DNA from: Donghicola eburneus
GTDB taxonomy: Bacteria; Pseudomonadota; Alphaproteobacteria; Rhodobacterales; Rhodobacteraceae
Length of the DNA: 54,236 bases
Reading direction: 5' to 3'
Assembly (NCBI RefSeq): GCF_900115865.1
Contig: NZ_FOXY01000017.1
Location: forward strand, 1-54,236
Part shown: piece after piece, positions 42,422 to 52,630 of the stretch
Layout: every line of letters begins with the position of its first letter
Position numbering within the stretch: the stretch's first letter is position 1
Made by a program: the position numbers and the translations under genes
The notes under the pieces: model-generated
The model's database searches: none
What the model was told of the DNA's origin: nothing
What the model saw: only the letters and a program-made list of their open reading frames with translations

Positions 42422-43909
42422 TTACGCCTTTGTGGCGCTTCCACGGGTGCCTTCGATACGCAGTACCTGCTGGGCCTGCATACGGCGGCGTAGCGCTCTT
42501 GATGCGGTATCGATCAACGCTGTAAGCAGAATTGTAACAGCGAGCAAGAGTAGCGCCCGATCTATCCGTAACTGCTGTAAGTTGGCCTGCACATAAAAGC
42601 CAAGCGTTGTAATGCCGAGCAGGCCCATGATTGCGCTTTCGCGAAGGATGATTTCCCAGCGGTAGAGACACAGGGCCCAGAAGTTTCCGGTTAGGCGGGG
42701 GAAAAGCTCCCAAGCCCAGAAATTCAAACCTCGCGGCGCGTCGGGTCGGATTGTTAGGTCACCGGATTGGCGCCCCAGCAGATGAGCAATGATTGCGCCA
42801 TTGTGCAGCGCCAGAGCGATGATCGCGGGCAGCATGGAGGGCCCCAGAATTTGCAGGAGGACAAAGGCGAGCATGTACTCCGGCGTAGAGCGGAGAATGA
42901 CCAAGATACCATGTCCCAGCGTTGCCCCGATGTGGCCGGCCACGCGCGGCACAATGATTGGGAAGCTGAGCGCTGCCATCACTGTCGCACCGCCAAAGGC
43001 GATTTGCGACAGGCTGAGGGTCGCGATGGCGCCGGGTAGCGCTTGGTCAACAAGAACCTTTTCAAGCCATGGCAGCCAATCCGCTTCGATCCGCGCGGGG
43101 GCGGGCACGAGATCGGTCAGAAAACGCCACACAGCGCCCTGTCCCATGGGGGGAAATGGCACTTGTGCCAGAGCCCAAATCGACATTCCGATAAATAACG
43201 GGACCAGCCGCCAGCGCACCCAGTGGCGTAGCGGCAGGATCAGTGCGAGGAATATCAGGAACACCGCTGCGGCTTCGGCATAGTAGGCTTGCTTGAAGTA
43301 GCTTTCGAGGTGGAAGCCAAGGGTCGGCAAACCGATGAAACCGAGCACAGCGCTGGACCGAAGCCCACATTCCAGTCGATAGAGGCTATAGGTCCTGATC
43401 TGTGGCAAGCTCGCGGGCAGGCGCACCCAGAGCAGGCGGAGCAAGGGAGATGCGACCTGAGGAAGTGCAGCCTCGGCGCGAGCGTCGGCTTCGTCCAGAT
43501 ATTCGGAAAAGACTTTGGCGAAGATACCAGTGTAGGGCAGGCCGATGGCCAGAACGCCTGTCAGCGGCGACAGCCCCGTGATATTCAGCAGCAGCAAGGC
43601 CCAGAAGATTTCGTGAAGCGCCCGCATCGCAATACAGGGCCACCTGACACGGCGGAGGCGGTAGAACGGGGCCAGAACAAGTCCGATGGTCGCGCCAAAG
43701 GCAACGCCACAAAAGGCAAAGGCAAGCGTGAGGCCTGCCGCGCGCAGCAACTCACCGGGATTATGAAAACTTGGGGTGAGCAGGCCTTCGGCGATGCGGC
43801 TTAGGGTCAGCCACGGATCGGGCCCGCCTGCATTCAGGTCGACAAAGAAAAGGGCCAGCAAACTCGACCCAACCAGCCCCAGCAGCAGATGACGGCCGCT
43901 CAGGCTCAT
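42422..43909 (-). CDS. ABC transporter permease with two fused PhnE-like domains
   Basis: A 495-residue membrane protein with two permease units in one chain. The first (residues about 55-230) has LTLAFAFCGVAFGATIGLVLAP and RLECGLRSSAVLGFIGLPTLGF. The second (about 290-470) has TLSLSQIAFGGATVMAALSFPI and YRWEIILRESAIMGLLGITTLGF. Each half ends in the same E-R/L-x-SA-x-x-G-x-x-G contact pattern as PhnE, so the two arose by duplication and joining, and one polypeptide may replace the usual dimer. It overlaps the ATPase gene by four bases. The transported ion is phosphonate-like or selenate; see the binding-protein entry. Confidence 0.8.
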   Translation of the reverse strand: MSLSGRHLLLGLVGSSLLALFFVDLNAGGPDPWLTLSRIAEGLLTPSFHNPGELLRAAGLTLAFAFCGVAFGATIGLVLAPFYRLRRVRWPCIAMRALHEIFWALLLLNITGLSPLTGVLAIGLPYTGIFAKVFSEYLDEADARAEAALPQVASPLLRLLWVRLPASLPQIRTYSLYRLECGLRSSAVLGFIGLPTLGFHLESYFKQAYYAEAAAVFLIFLALILPLRHWVRWRLVPLFIGMSIWALAQVPFPPMGQGAVWRFLTDLVPAPARIEADWLPWLEKVLVDQALPGAIATLSLSQIAFGGATVMAALSFPIIVPRVAGHIGATLGHGILVILRSTPEYMLAFVLLQILGPSMLPAIIALALHNGAIIAHLLGRQSGDLTIRPDAPRGLNFWAWELFPRLTGNFWALCLYRWEIILRESAIMGLLGITTLGFYVQANLQQLRIDRALLLLAVTILLTALIDTASRALRRRMQAQQVLRIEGTRGSATKA

Positions 43910-44565
43910 GAATAAAGGCTCATGATATCAGCTTGTGACAGCGCGTCGGCTGCGCAATCAATGGCGACTTTGCCGGCCCTCAGGCCGATAATTCGTGTCG
44001 CATAGCCTTGCGCGAGCGCCACATCGTGTAGGGCTAGCACACTTGTTTGAAACGTTTGGGTGACGGTGCGCAGCAAATCGCGTGCTTGGGCCGGATCAAC
44101 AGAAGAAACAGGTTCATCAGCGATCACCACCGCCCCGCGACGCAGGAGGGCGCGCGACAAGGCAACCCGCTGCTTTTGTCCACCAGAGAGCGCGCTGACC
44201 TTGCGCCGACCAAGGCCGCCAAGGCCCGTCTGTGAAAGCACCTCTTCGACTTTGGCGCGTTCAGTCGCTGAGGGCCAGAGAAGCGTGCGCAAATTGCGGG
44301 GTGCGCTGAAGTCGTCCAGACAGCCCATCCACACGTTGTGAAAGACGCTGAGTTGCACAACAAGCCCAGCCTCTTGGGGCGCCAAGGCGACCCGCTGGTC
44401 CGCAAGTCGCGAAAACATTGTATGAAGCAAAGTGCTTTTGCCGACGCCGCTGGGGCCAAGCAAGGCGATCCGCTCGCCTTGCTGAACCGAGAGCGAGACG
44501 CCAGTGAGCACGGGCGTCTCGCCCCATCCCAGCGTCTCGTTTTGCAGCGTGAGCAGAGTCGTCAT
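43906..44565 (-). CDS. ABC transporter ATPase, PhnC-like
   Basis: A 219-residue ATPase. Walker A is LLGPSGVGKSTLLHTMF (about 34-50), the Q-loop has LAPQEAGLVVQLSVFHNVWMG, the signature is SALSGGQKQRVALSRALL, Walker B is VVIADEPVSSVDP, and the switch His is in LALHDVALAQGYA. It is shorter than PhnC of E. coli but has all motifs. It lies between the binding protein, with which it shares TGATG, and the fused permease, and drives uptake. Confidence 0.88.
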   Translation of the reverse strand: MTTLLTLQNETLGWGETPVLTGVSLSVQQGERIALLGPSGVGKSTLLHTMFSRLADQRVALAPQEAGLVVQLSVFHNVWMGCLDDFSAPRNLRTLLWPSATERAKVEEVLSQTGLGGLGRRKVSALSGGQKQRVALSRALLRRGAVVIADEPVSSVDPAQARDLLRTVTQTFQTSVLALHDVALAQGYATRIIGLRAGKVAIDCAADALSQADIMSLYS

Positions 44566-45407
44566 CAGTCGATGATGTCGAGGGCGCGGGCCGTGTCCTC
44601 GATTGGCTGGTACATAACGTTGTCCGCCGCGATGAATTCAGAGCGCGGGAAGCTGGCGAGCAGGTCCGCGTCATCCATGCCGAGCAGGGCATCTTGGACT
44701 TTCTGCGTGAAGCCCTCGCCAAAGCGTGCATCCACGTCGCCGCGGATGGTCCAGTTGTAGTCGGGATAGGGCGGGGTTTTCCAGATGACGGTGGCCTGAT
44801 CCGCTTCTGGCGCGGCTTCTGCTGCGGCAGTGTCGTAAACGGTGTAGTTGAGCGCGCCGACGTCATAAGCGCCAGAGGCCACCAAACGCAGGGTCTGGCC
44901 GTGGTCGCCGCTGAAGCCCACAGTGCTGAACAGGTCTTCGGGCGCTTTGCCGGTCAGCTCGCGGATGTAGAATTCGGGCATCAAACGGCCCGAGGTCGAG
45001 GTCTGCGCGCCAAAGGTAAAGCTGCGCCCCGACAGGTCGGGCAGAGCATCTGCTTCGGTCAGGCCGGTATCAGTGTTCGCGATGAAGTAGGTGACAAAGC
45101 TTTCGTCCTCGGCGCCTTGGGCGATGGCTTGCGAGCCGGGAACCGCCAGACGCGCCTGAACGCCGGACAAGCCGCCGAACCAACCCAGCTGAATCTGGTC
45201 GTTGCGGAACGCCATGACCGCCGCGCCATAATCTTTGACAGGAACGTATTCGACAGCGACGCCAAGCTCGGCCTCAAGGTAGTCGGCGACCGCGCCAAAG
45301 CGTTCGATCAGGCGGGTTTCGTCGTCGTCAGGGATTGCCGAAAAATAGAGAGTGTCCGACAGGGCCGGCGAGGCGGTGCAGAGCAGCGCGAGAAGAAGCT
45401 TTTTCAT
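44565..45407 (-). CDS. ABC transporter substrate-binding protein, phosphonate/selenate type
   Basis: A 280-residue exported binding protein of the PhnD fold. It has a signal peptide (MKKLLLALLCTASPALS) and then TLYFSAIPDDDETRLIERF, VAVEYVPVKDYGAAVMAFRN, and LGWFGGLSGVQARLAVPGS. That last stretch, WFGGLSGVQARL, is what I remember of the group annotated as putative selenate-binding, while true PhnD reads differently there. The lone three-gene set lacks phosphonate-lyase genes. I therefore prefer an oxyanion such as selenate over phosphonate, but only weakly. It is the first gene of the operon. Confidence 0.75.
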   Translation of the reverse strand: MKKLLLALLCTASPALSDTLYFSAIPDDDETRLIERFGAVADYLEAELGVAVEYVPVKDYGAAVMAFRNDQIQLGWFGGLSGVQARLAVPGSQAIAQGAEDESFVTYFIANTDTGLTEADALPDLSGRSFTFGAQTSTSGRLMPEFYIRELTGKAPEDLFSTVGFSGDHGQTLRLVASGAYDVGALNYTVYDTAAAEAAPEADQATVIWKTPPYPDYNWTIRGDVDARFGEGFTQKVQDALLGMDDADLLASFPRSEFIAADNVMYQPIEDTARALDIID

Positions 45408-45469
45408 AACAATTCCTTTGGCTTTCGCCGGGTCTATAGCGACCCGAGAAACAAGGTTCCAGTACGAAG

Positions 45470-45499
45470 CCGCCCCGGACTGAAGGTCAGCCGGGGCGG
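45470..45499 (-). terminator. Hairpin after the helicase gene
   Basis: CCGCCCCGG-A-CTGA-AGG-TCAG-CCGGGGCGG is a thirteen-pair stem with one bulged base and a three-base loop, 14 bases after the stop of the minus-strand helicase gene. No T-run follows on either side, so it may need Rho or simply protect the 3' end. Confidence 0.55.
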
Positions 45500-45513
45500 T
45501 GTGTTCTGGTCAA

Positions 45514-47691
45514 TTATGGGCGCTTGCCGTGGGCGCCGCCGGGCTTGCCCGGTTTGCCGCCTTTGGCCGGTTTTCGGAAGGGCGTCGCGTCGCCGCCTTT
45601 GCCAGCGGGGCGGCCAGGTTTCGCGCCAAAGCCGCGTTTCGCACCGTCAGGTTTGCCGCCCTTGCGGTCGTCCTTGCCAAAGCCGCCTTTGCCGTCCTTG
45701 TTGAACGGGCGCTTGCCCGAAGGCTTCCCGCCGCGGTCATCGCCAAACTTGCGGCCTGCTGGTTTCCCGCCGGGCTTGCCGGGGCGGTCGTCAGAGCGCG
45801 GTGCGCGGGGACGGTCATCACGATCTTCACGTTTGGTTTTGTCCCAGCGCGGCTTGTCCGACTTGGGCTTGTCGCCAGCGGGTTTGTCACCCCAGACTGG
45901 TTTGGTCTTGCGGGCAACGGGGCCATGCGCCTCAACTGGGCAGGGCGTCGGACGTTCAGTGCGTTCAGGACGATCACCTGCAGGGCGAGGCGCACGTTCC
46001 GCAGAGGCGGGACGCGGACGGTCGTCATCCTCGCGCTTGCGCTTGAAGGGACGGTCGTTCTTTTCCGCGAATTTCCGGTTTGACTTGCTGCGCGGCTGGG
46101 GCTTGGAAAGCTTGGGGGCTTCGTCCAGTTGTTTCAGAACGTAGCCGCGGTCGGTGGTCATCGACGCACCGATCTCGTCCAAGAATCCGGCAACGGCATC
46201 GGCGCGAAGCTCGATGTAGCTGACGGTGTCCAGGATGCGCATCGCGCCGATTTCGTCCTTGGTGATGTCGCCGGCACGGCAGATCATCGGCAGCATCCAG
46301 CGCGGGGTGACGTTCTGGTTGTGACCGGCGTCCATCTGGAACCAGACCGACTCGGTGAACTCTTCGCGCTGTTTTCTCGGCGCGGGCGCGTCCACGGACA
46401 TCTGGTCAATCTCTTCGGGGGCCGAACGGCCCGTGTTCAGGGCGCGCAAGTAAGCCAGAGCCAGTTGCTCGACGCTGAAGGTCTGGGTCAGCAGGTCCAC
46501 AGTGGGCTGTTCTGTCGAGGTAGGCGTATCCTGCCACGACTCGTCTGCCAGCATGCGCTCAGAATCCTTGGCAGCCACTTCTTCGGCGGACGGGGCAGAG
46601 CCCCAAGTCGCATTCAGCTTGGCCCATTTCAGCAGGCGTTCTGCTTTCTTGCGGTTCTTCGGGGTCACCATCAACGAGCTAACGCCCTTGCGGCCCGCGC
46701 GGCCGGTCCGGCCCGAACGGTGCAGCAGGGTTTCGTGGTTGCTGGGCAGCTCCGCGTGGATCACCAGTTCCAGATTGGGTAAGTCGATGCCGCGCGCCGC
46801 CACGTCGGTCGCCACACAAACACGGGCACGGCCATCGCGCATCGCTTGCAGCGCGTGGGTGCGTTCGGTTTGGGTCAACTCGCCCGACAGAGCCACGACC
46901 GAGAAACCACGGTTCGACAGGCGCGATGTCATGCGGGCCACCATTGCACGGGTGTTCGCAAAGATGATCGCGTTGGGTGCCTCGTAATACCGCAGAACGT
47001 TAATGATCGCGTTTTCCGAGTCGCGGTCATTGACGACCATGGCGCGGTATTCGATGTCAGAGTGCTGTTTTTGCTCGGAGACCGTGCTGATGCGTAGGGC
47101 ATCGCGCTGGTACTTCTTGGCCATGCGCTCGATTTCTTTGGGCACGGTGGCCGAGAACAGCAGGGTCTGACGCTCTTCGGGGCAGGACCCCAGAATGAAC
47201 TCAAGATCTTCGGAGAAGCCAAGGTCCAGCATCTCGTCTGCTTCGTCCAGCACCACGGCGCGGACGTTGCTCAGGTCGATGGTGTCGCGCTGGATGTGAT
47301 CACGCAGACGCCCGGGTGTGGCAACGACAATGTGCGCTCCGCGAGCGAGCGCACGCTTTTCATCGCGGAAGTCCATGCCGCCAACGCAGGACGCAAGAAA
47401 GGCGCCGGCATCTTCGTACAGCCATACCAGCTCGCGTTTGACCTGCAGGGCCAGTTCGCGGGTGGGGGCGATGATTAGGGCCAAGGGCGCTTCGGCGGCG
47501 CCGAATGTGTCGGCATCGCCGAGAATCGCATTTGCGATAGCCAGGCCGAAGCCAACAGTTTTACCAGAGCCGGTTTGGGCTGACACCAGCATGTCTTGGG
47601 TGCCGAGTTCAGGATTGCTCACAGCTTCTTGAACGGGAGTAAGGCTGGAATATCCACGGCGCTCCAGCGCCTGTGCGAGGGTGTTTTTCAC
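45514..47691 (-). CDS. DEAD-box RNA helicase with DbpA-like domain and basic tail
   Basis: A 725-residue helicase. The core has the Q motif GYSSLTPVQ, Walker A AQTGSGKT (about 38-45), DEAD in VVLDEADEMLDLGF, SAT in LLFSATVP and HRSGRTGRAGRKG. A DbpA/CsdA-type RNA-binding domain follows (SVWFQMDAGHNQNVTPRWML to YIELRADAVAGFLDEI). The last 150 or so residues are low-complexity Lys/Arg/Gly/Pro/Asp repeats (many RPxGD, DDRPxKPGGKP units), as in DeaD. The start could be GTG at 47691, giving MKNTLAQALERRGYSS, or ATG at 47760; neither has a clear ribosome site. It likely acts in ribosome assembly or cold-linked RNA unwinding. Confidence 0.9.
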   Translation of the reverse strand: MKNTLAQALERRGYSSLTPVQEAVSNPELGTQDMLVSAQTGSGKTVGFGLAIANAILGDADTFGAAEAPLALIIAPTRELALQVKRELVWLYEDAGAFLASCVGGMDFRDEKRALARGAHIVVATPGRLRDHIQRDTIDLSNVRAVVLDEADEMLDLGFSEDLEFILGSCPEERQTLLFSATVPKEIERMAKKYQRDALRISTVSEQKQHSDIEYRAMVVNDRDSENAIINVLRYYEAPNAIIFANTRAMVARMTSRLSNRGFSVVALSGELTQTERTHALQAMRDGRARVCVATDVAARGIDLPNLELVIHAELPSNHETLLHRSGRTGRAGRKGVSSLMVTPKNRKKAERLLKWAKLNATWGSAPSAEEVAAKDSERMLADESWQDTPTSTEQPTVDLLTQTFSVEQLALAYLRALNTGRSAPEEIDQMSVDAPAPRKQREEFTESVWFQMDAGHNQNVTPRWMLPMICRAGDITKDEIGAMRILDTVSYIELRADAVAGFLDEIGASMTTDRGYVLKQLDEAPKLSKPQPRSKSNRKFAEKNDRPFKRKREDDDRPRPASAERAPRPAGDRPERTERPTPCPVEAHGPVARKTKPVWGDKPAGDKPKSDKPRWDKTKREDRDDRPRAPRSDDRPGKPGGKPAGRKFGDDRGGKPSGKRPFNKDGKGGFGKDDRKGGKPDGAKRGFGAKPGRPAGKGGDATPFRKPAKGGKPGKPGGAHGKRP

Positions 47692-47901
47692 GTGCTTGTC
47701 TGCTTTCAAGTCAGAGGATTTGGCCGCAAATCCGCAGTTTTCGCGGAAGGGGCGGCGCATCCATACAGCACTAGTCCCGGCGGCAATCGCGCCCGCCTAT
47801 AGCAATTGATGTGTTCTGTACAGGGTCTTTGCTGAAAAGACTCGTGATTTTCATCTTTGGGGGCAGGATTGTTGGCGCTGACATGCTTGCAATGTGTGTC
47901 G

Positions 47902-47911
47902 TGATAGATAA
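47902..47911 (+). promoter_or_regulatory. BioR-type box, upstream copy
   Basis: TGATAGATAA differs by one base from the BioR consensus TTATMKATAA (M is A or C, K is G or T). It lies 55 bases before the bioB start, and 32 bases before a perfect copy. Confidence 0.6.
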
Positions 47912-47942
47912 AACCAACGGGGACAGGGGAGACCCGCGAAAA

Positions 47943-47952
47943 TTATCTATAA
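47943..47952 (+). promoter_or_regulatory. BioR box, perfect copy
   Basis: TTATCTATAA is an exact match to the BioR consensus reported for alphaproteobacterial biotin genes. It lies 14 bases before the bioB start and overlaps no gene. A bound GntR regulator here would block transcription or translation initiation of the operon. Confidence 0.8.
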
Positions 47953-47965
47953 AATGGAGGGCGGC

Positions 47966-48976
47966 ATGGCTGGCCAGCAAAATTGGACTGTCGAAGAGGC
48001 GCGCGAGATTTATAACAAGCCGCTCATGCACCTGCTTTACGAGGCGCAGACTGTGCATCGTGCCCATTTCGATCCCAATCAGGTCCAGCGCTCCAAGCTT
48101 TTGTCGATCAAGACCGGTGGCTGTGCCGAAGATTGCGCCTATTGTTCGCAGTCGGCCCGAAATGGCTCGAAACTGCCCGCGTCCAAGCTGATCGAGGTCG
48201 AGCGCGTGATCGCGCAGGCCAAGAAAGCCAAAGAGGGCGGCGCGACCCGCTACTGCATGGGGGCTGCATGGAGCAGCCCCAAGGACCGCGATATGGATGT
48301 GCTGACCGCCATGGTCGAAGGCGTCAAAGAGCTGGGTATGGAAACCTGCATGACCCTTGGCATGCTTGAGGATAATCAGGTTTCCCGTCTGAAGGATGCC
48401 GGTCTCGATTACTACAACCACAATATCGATACCTCTGAGCGCTATTACAAAGAGATCATCACCACCCGAAGCTTTGACGAGCGTTTGGCGACCCTGACCC
48501 GCGTGCGCGAAGCAGGGATCAAGGTGTGCTCTGGCGGGATCGTGGGCATGGGCGAGCAGATGATGGACCGCGTGGAAATGCTGGTCACTTTGGCGAACCT
48601 ACCCGAAGCGCCCGACTCGGTACCCGTCAACATGCTGATGCCCCAGCCCGACACGCCGCTGGCGAATGTCGAGAAGCTGGACCCGATCGAATTCGTCCGC
48701 ACCGTCGCGCTGGCACGCATCCTGATGCCAACCAGTCATGTGCGCCTGTCCGCCGGCCGCACCGACATGAGCGACGAGCTGCAGGCAATGTGCTTCTTTG
48801 CTGGCGCGAACTCGATCTTTGTGGGCGACACCCTGCTGACCGCCGACAACCCCGAAGAGGACAAGGACGCAATCCTGTTTGCCAAGCTGGGGCTGGAAAC
48901 CATGGAAGCCTTTACCGAAGGTCGCATTTGTAAAAACGAAGCGGCGGATGCTGCGGCAGCTACGGCGGCCGAATAA
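47966..48976 (+). CDS. bioB: Biotin synthase
   Basis: A 336-residue radical SAM enzyme that inserts sulfur into dethiobiotin. The [4Fe-4S] site is CAEDCAYC, preceded by LLSIKTGG and followed by QSARN. Later comes [18 protein letters not shown] and [16 protein letters not shown] with the Asn-His-Asn set. The C-terminal [29 protein letters not shown] holds the Arg that touches the second cluster. The ATG at 47966 has GGAGGGCGGC just ahead; an earlier ATG at 47954 would start inside that ribosome site. It is the first gene of bioB-F-D-A-G-C. Confidence 0.96.
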   Translation: MAGQQNWTVEEAREIYNKPLMHLLYEAQTVHRAHFDPNQVQRSKLLSIKTGGCAEDCAYCSQSARNGSKLPASKLIEVERVIAQAKKAKEGGATRYCMGAAWSSPKDRDMDVLTAMVEGVKELGMETCMTLGMLEDNQVSRLKDAGLDYYNHNIDTSERYYKEIITTRSFDERLATLTRVREAGIKVCSGGIVGMGEQMMDRVEMLVTLANLPEAPDSVPVNMLMPQPDTPLANVEKLDPIEFVRTVALARILMPTSHVRLSAGRTDMSDELQAMCFFAGANSIFVGDTLLTADNPEEDKDAILFAKLGLETMEAFTEGRICKNEAADAAAATAAE

Positions 48977-48985
48977 GCCAGACCG

Positions 48986-50116
48986 ATGAAGGCTCTGACC
49001 CGACACGATACCGGCTTGCAGTCGCTCGCATCGCGCGGACGGCTGCGCCGCCTTGCGCCCCGCGCGGGTCTGGACTTTGCGTCCAACGACTACTTGGGGC
49101 TGGCTGGCTCTGACATATTGAAGCGCGCGGCGTTAGATGCGCTAGAGCGTGGCGTCCCGCTTGGGTCTGGTGGGTCGCGCCTTTTGCGCGGCAACCATCC
49201 GGAGCACGAAGCGCTGGAGGCCAAGGCAGCCGCGTTCTTTGGGTCCGAAGCGACACTCTATATGGGTGGAGGCTTTCAAGGAAATGTGGCGCTGTTCTCG
49301 ACGCTACCAGCAGCGGGCGATCTGGTTCTGTATGATGAGCTGGTCCACGCCAGCGCCCACGACGGGATGCGGTTGGGCCGCGCCGATCTGGTGAGCTTTG
49401 ACCATAACAATGCCGCAGATGCGCGTCTGAAACTGTCGGACTGGCAGGCAAAGGGCGGCGATGGCCAAATCTGGATCGCGGTCGAGAGCGTCTATTCCAT
49501 GGAGGGCGACATTGCGCCATTGGCCGATTTCGCCGCGCTGGCCCGCGATGTCGGCGCGATCCTCGTGGTGGACGAAGCCCATGCAACCGGCGTGTTTGGA
49601 TCGGTGGGGCAGGGCATGGCCCATGGCTACGACGGTGTAGAGGTGCTCACCCTGCATACCTGCGGCAAGGGCCTTGGTGTTTCGGGTGCGTTGATCTGCG
49701 GGGCGCGGGTGCTGATTGATACGCTGATCAATCGTGCGCGGCCCTTCATCTTTGCGACAGCGCCGTCGCCTTTCGATGCGGCTTTGGTGCGTGCCGCGAT
49801 CGGTGCTTTGCAGTCCCAGCCGCAGTACAAGGACGCGGCGGAAGCGCGTATCGCCCATGCGCACCAAGAGGCCGCGCGCCTCTGTGGCCTGAACGACCTG
49901 CAAAGCCAGATCATTCCCGTGATCATCGGCGCGGATAAACCGACCATGGCCCGTGCCGAGGCGTTGCAGCACGCTGGTTTTGACGTCCGCGGTATCCGCC
50001 CGCCGACCGTACCGCGCAATACCTCGCGCTTGCGCGTTTCGATCACCGGCAACGTGACCCATGCGGATATCACATCCCTCTTTGAACACATTTCCCGCCA
50101 ACAGGAGGCCGCATGA
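48986..50116 (+). CDS. bioF: 8-amino-7-oxononanoate synthase
   Basis: A 376-residue PLP enzyme that joins pimeloyl-ACP and alanine. Markers are [18 protein letters not shown] (about 30-47), [49 protein letters not shown] and [18 protein letters not shown], whose Lys binds PLP. The start is ten bases after the bioB stop and its end overlaps bioD by four. Confidence 0.95.
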   Translation: MKALTRHDTGLQSLASRGRLRRLAPRAGLDFASNDYLGLAGSDILKRAALDALERGVPLGSGGSRLLRGNHPEHEALEAKAAAFFGSEATLYMGGGFQGNVALFSTLPAAGDLVLYDELVHASAHDGMRLGRADLVSFDHNNAADARLKLSDWQAKGGDGQIWIAVESVYSMEGDIAPLADFAALARDVGAILVVDEAHATGVFGSVGQGMAHGYDGVEVLTLHTCGKGLGVSGALICGARVLIDTLINRARPFIFATAPSPFDAALVRAAIGALQSQPQYKDAAEARIAHAHQEAARLCGLNDLQSQIIPVIIGADKPTMARAEALQHAGFDVRGIRPPTVPRNTSRLRVSITGNVTHADITSLFEHISRQQEAA

Positions 50117-50730
50117 GCGCGATCATCGTCACCGGAACCGACACCGGCATCGGCAAAACGATCTTTAGCGCGGGACTGACCGCAGCCCTTGGCGCGACCT
50201 ACTGGAAGCCCGTGCAGTCAGGCCTCGAAGAAGAGACCGACACCGAAATCGTCACCCGCCTGTCTGGCCGACCCGCGTTGCCCGAGGCGTACCGGTTGGA
50301 CATGCCCGCCTCGCCGCACCTCTCGGCCGAAGCAGAGAGCGTTGAAATCGACACCGATCTAGAGATCCCCGAAGTTGAGGGGCCCTTGGTTGTCGAGGGG
50401 GCAGGGGGCCTAATGGTTCCTCTGAATCGGCAGGTGACCTATCTGGATGTGTTTGCTCGTTGGCAAAAGCCGGTGATCCTTTGTGCCCGCACGCAGCTTG
50501 GGACGATCAACCACACTCTCTTGTCCCTGCGCGCGCTGCGGGCCGAGGGCTGTCTTGTCGTCGGAGTCGCATTCATTGGCGAGCCCGAGCCAGAGGTCGA
50601 AGAGACTATTTGCCAGATGGGTCTCGTTGCCTCACTCGGGCGACTGGATGTTATGCCCGAAGTGACGACCGCAGCTCTCGCTAAAGCTTTCGAGGGTATC
50701 GACATGGACCGGATCAAGGATCACCTATGA
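50113..50730 (+). CDS. bioD: Dethiobiotin synthetase
   Basis: A 205-residue ATP-dependent enzyme that closes the ureido ring of dethiobiotin. The P-loop is [17 protein letters not shown] (residues 5-22), followed by [18 protein letters not shown] and the [11 protein letters not shown] acid site. [19 protein letters not shown] is the carbamate region. The ATG overlaps bioF and the stop overlaps bioA, each by four bases. Confidence 0.95.
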   Translation: MSAIIVTGTDTGIGKTIFSAGLTAALGATYWKPVQSGLEEETDTEIVTRLSGRPALPEAYRLDMPASPHLSAEAESVEIDTDLEIPEVEGPLVVEGAGGLMVPLNRQVTYLDVFARWQKPVILCARTQLGTINHTLLSLRALRAEGCLVVGVAFIGEPEPEVEETICQMGLVASLGRLDVMPEVTTAALAKAFEGIDMDRIKDHL

Positions 50731-52010
50731 CCCCGCTTGAGTTCGACCGCGACCATCTGTGGCACCCTTATACCAACGTCGCCAAGCCTGGCCCTGTGCA
50801 TCTGGTCAAAGAGGCCGAGGGCATCTGGCTGACTCTGGATGATGGCACCCGCGTGATCGATGCGATGTCGTCTTGGTGGTGCACGATCCACGGTCATCGT
50901 CACCCACAGATCGTGCAGGCGATGCATGATCAGTTGGACAGTTTGCCCCACGTGATGTTCGGCGGCCTGACCCATGATCCGGCGGTGGAACTGGGAAAGC
51001 GTTTGATAGGCATGCTGCCCGATGCCTTGGATCGCGTGTTCTATTGCGACAGTGGATCTGTGTCGGTCGAGGTCGCCATGAAGATGGCGGTTCAGTACCA
51101 AATGGCGATGGGGCGCACGGGTCGGACAGGCTTTGCCACTATTCGCGGGGGCTATCACGGCGACACTTGGAAAGCGATGAGCGTTTGTGATCCCGTGAAC
51201 GGGATGCACGGGCTCTTCCGTGGCGCGCTCGGGATCGAACACTTTCTGCCGCGCCCGTCGGTGCAGATGGGGCAGGAGTGGCCTGATGATCCCGTGCTGA
51301 ATGGTGTTGCCGAGATGGAGGCGCTGCTGACCGAGCAAGCCGACAATTTGGCTGCTGTTATTCTAGAGCCCGTCGTGCAGGGCGCTGGCGGGATGTACTT
51401 TTACCATCCGCAGTATTTGGTCGAACTGCGCAAACGCTGCGATCAGCAGGGCATTCTTCTTATCTTTGATGAAATTGCGACGGGGTTTGGGCGTACAGGC
51501 AAAGCCTTTGCGCTAGAGCACGCGGGCGTTGTGCCCGACATCATCTGTCTGGGCAAAGCTTTGACTGGCGGGCACATTAGTTTCGCCGCCACCGTCGCGA
51601 CCAAGGATGTGGCCTATGGCATCGGCGAGTCTGAGGCGGGCGTTTTCATGCATGGCCCGACTTTTATGGGCAATCCGCTGGCCTGCGCGGCTGCTTGTGC
51701 GAGCCTCGACCTGATGGCGGACGGAGCCTGGCAAACCCGCGTTGCTCAAATTGAAACGCAGATGCGAGAGGATTTGGAGCCTGCGACGGACTACGACGGG
51801 GTAGTGGATGTGCGCGTCGTGGGGGCGATTGGCGTGATCCAGATGGCAGAGTGGCAAGATACCTCGATTGCTCATCGCAAAGCGCGCCAGTCCGGCGTGT
51901 ACTTGCGCCCCTTTGCTCATAATATCTACACCATGCCCCCGTTCATCACTGAGCCAGAGGATCTAAGCCGCATTACAACCGCTATGCTGGATTTGGCTAA
52001 GGGGCCGTAA
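50727..52010 (+). CDS. bioA: Adenosylmethionine-8-amino-7-oxononanoate aminotransferase
   Basis: A 427-residue class III aminotransferase that gives 7,8-diaminononanoate, with S-adenosylmethionine as the usual amino donor. Marked stretches are [78 protein letters not shown] and [16 protein letters not shown], where the Lys holds PLP. The motif Trp-Trp-Cys of BioA is present. It sits between bioD and bioG with one- to four-base overlaps. Confidence 0.95.
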   Translation: MTPLEFDRDHLWHPYTNVAKPGPVHLVKEAEGIWLTLDDGTRVIDAMSSWWCTIHGHRHPQIVQAMHDQLDSLPHVMFGGLTHDPAVELGKRLIGMLPDALDRVFYCDSGSVSVEVAMKMAVQYQMAMGRTGRTGFATIRGGYHGDTWKAMSVCDPVNGMHGLFRGALGIEHFLPRPSVQMGQEWPDDPVLNGVAEMEALLTEQADNLAAVILEPVVQGAGGMYFYHPQYLVELRKRCDQQGILLIFDEIATGFGRTGKAFALEHAGVVPDIICLGKALTGGHISFAATVATKDVAYGIGESEAGVFMHGPTFMGNPLACAAACASLDLMADGAWQTRVAQIETQMREDLEPATDYDGVVDVRVVGAIGVIQMAEWQDTSIAHRKARQSGVYLRPFAHNIYTMPPFITEPEDLSRITTAMLDLAKGP

Positions 52011-52630
52011 TGCGTTCGGAGTGGTTGCAGCGCACAGGATCGCAGAAGGCGATTGTGGTTTTCGGGGGGTGGGCCCTTGGGTCCGCACCTTTTGCTGCGC
52101 TGCAGGGGGACGCAGACGTTCTGTTTGTTGAAGATTGGCGTGACCTTGATGGGGATTTGCCTGATCTTGGGGTCTACCAATCCCGAGCGCTGATCGCGTT
52201 CTCTTTCGGAGTGGCTGCTGCGGGGCACTGGTTGGCGTTATATGGGGATCCCTTTGATCGGAAGGTCGCTGTGAATGGCACACTGGATCCCGTGAGTGCC
52301 GCGTATGGCATTCCGCCCGATATGGTTGAAGCGACCGCGTCTGCGCTAAGTGAATCGAGCTTTAGTGGTTTTTGTCGCCGCGCTGGCGTAAAGCCTGCTC
52401 CGGCCATCGATGTCGAAGCCCGCCGCGCGGAGTTGCGCGCCGTCGCGCAGCGCGGAATGGCACCAGCGACGCGATTCGACCGGATTTGGCTGTCACGTAA
52501 GGATCGTATTTTCCCAGCCGCTGCCCTTCAGTCTGCTTGGGCGGACCAATCGGCGGCTGTGCGCTGGCTGGATGCCGCACCCCATGCTCCTTTTGAGGTT
52601 GGACAGACGTGGGCGGAGTGGTTGGCATGA
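52010..52630 (+). CDS. bioG: Pimeloyl-ACP methyl ester esterase, BioG type
   Basis: A 206-residue alpha/beta-hydrolase (DUF452) that frees pimeloyl-ACP from its methyl ester. It opens KAIVVFGGWALGSAPF; the nucleophile elbow is ALIAFSFGVAAAGH, with Ser in FSFGV as in other BioG proteins. NGTLDPVSAAYGIPP is the next conserved stretch. The late HAPF is the likely catalytic His. Its start shares a base with the bioA stop, and its stop overlaps bioC. BioG replaces BioH in many bacteria. Confidence 0.88.
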   Translation: MRSEWLQRTGSQKAIVVFGGWALGSAPFAALQGDADVLFVEDWRDLDGDLPDLGVYQSRALIAFSFGVAAAGHWLALYGDPFDRKVAVNGTLDPVSAAYGIPPDMVEATASALSESSFSGFCRRAGVKPAPAIDVEARRAELRAVAQRGMAPATRFDRIWLSRKDRIFPAAALQSAWADQSAAVRWLDAAPHAPFEVGQTWAEWLA

